Assembly: GCA_022360355.1 (NCBI GenBank)
Contig: JAKSCY010000347.1
Span: forward strand, 1 to 14,790
Origin: Chlorobiales bacterium
Lineage (GTDB): Bacteria; Bacteroidota; Chlorobiia; Chlorobiales; Chlorobiaceae
Direction of reading: 5' to 3'
Length of the DNA stretch: 14,790 nt
This document shows positions 14,783-14,790 of the stretch, one piece after another. The translations under genes and the position numbers were made by a program. The first letter of the stretch is position 1, and the number at the start of each line of letters is the position of its first letter. The notes below the pieces were generated by a model that saw only the letters and a program-made list of their open reading frames with translations, made no database searches and had not been told where the DNA came from.

Positions 14783-14790
14783 TAAAAAGT

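Noticed and set aside
1..14790. Search by eye for tRNA, rRNA, CRISPR, transposase, integrase and phage genes
   Set aside because: None seen; the novelty of the left part rests on gene combination, not on mobile-element signs.

Overview
The window looks like chromosomal DNA of a green sulfur bacterium (Chlorobiales) or a close relative. This is inferred from gene content and order: a C5-pathway hemA-hemC-hemD cluster preceded by a HemX/CcsA-type membrane protein, with typA divergent from it, and genes that mostly lack good Shine-Dalgarno sites. No rRNA, tRNA, CRISPR array, transposase or phage gene was seen. The genus cannot be fixed from the sequence alone. || Left part (1-5749, plus strand): this is the unusual region. 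It starts with a SAM-dependent methyltransferase resembling the PhcB / '3-hydroxypalmitic acid methyl ester biosynthesis' family, probably cut by the window edge. A 584-base non-coding stretch follows, with several hairpins and candidate promoters. Then come three translationally coupled genes with 4-base stop/start overlaps: an AfsA-type (A-factor hotdog) protein, an FAD-dependent amine-oxidase-fold oxidoreductase, and a hybrid histidine kinase. The kinase has a six-helix membrane sensor like CqsS/LqsS/PhcS and two receiver domains, the first of which lacks its phosphoacceptor aspartate. Two putative signal-synthesis families beside a quorum-sensor-like kinase suggest an undescribed lipid-derived cell-cell signalling locus. 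|| Middle part (5750-8796, plus strand): a conserved-looking hypothetical protein with an uncertain N-terminus next to a seven-T tract, an inositol-monophosphatase-family phosphatase of the HisN (histidinol-phosphatase) type, and rmuC. These look like ordinary chromosomal genes. || Right part (8801-12759, minus strand): ccsA/hemX-like, hemA, hemC and hemD read leftwards and converge on rmuC with only 4 bases between the stops. HemA makes glutamate semialdehyde from glutamyl-tRNA, HemC makes hydroxymethylbilane, and HemD closes it to uroporphyrinogen III, feeding haem and (bacterio)chlorophyll synthesis. Near-consensus sigma70-type promoters lie in front of hemA and in front of the ccsA-like gene; the latter would give an almost leaderless mRNA. 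|| Far right (12918-14744, plus strand): typA/bipA, a ribosome-associated GTPase, followed by a short heptanucleotide tandem repeat (AGTGACG type). A 12-base piece of that repeat also occurs at the 3' end of rmuC.
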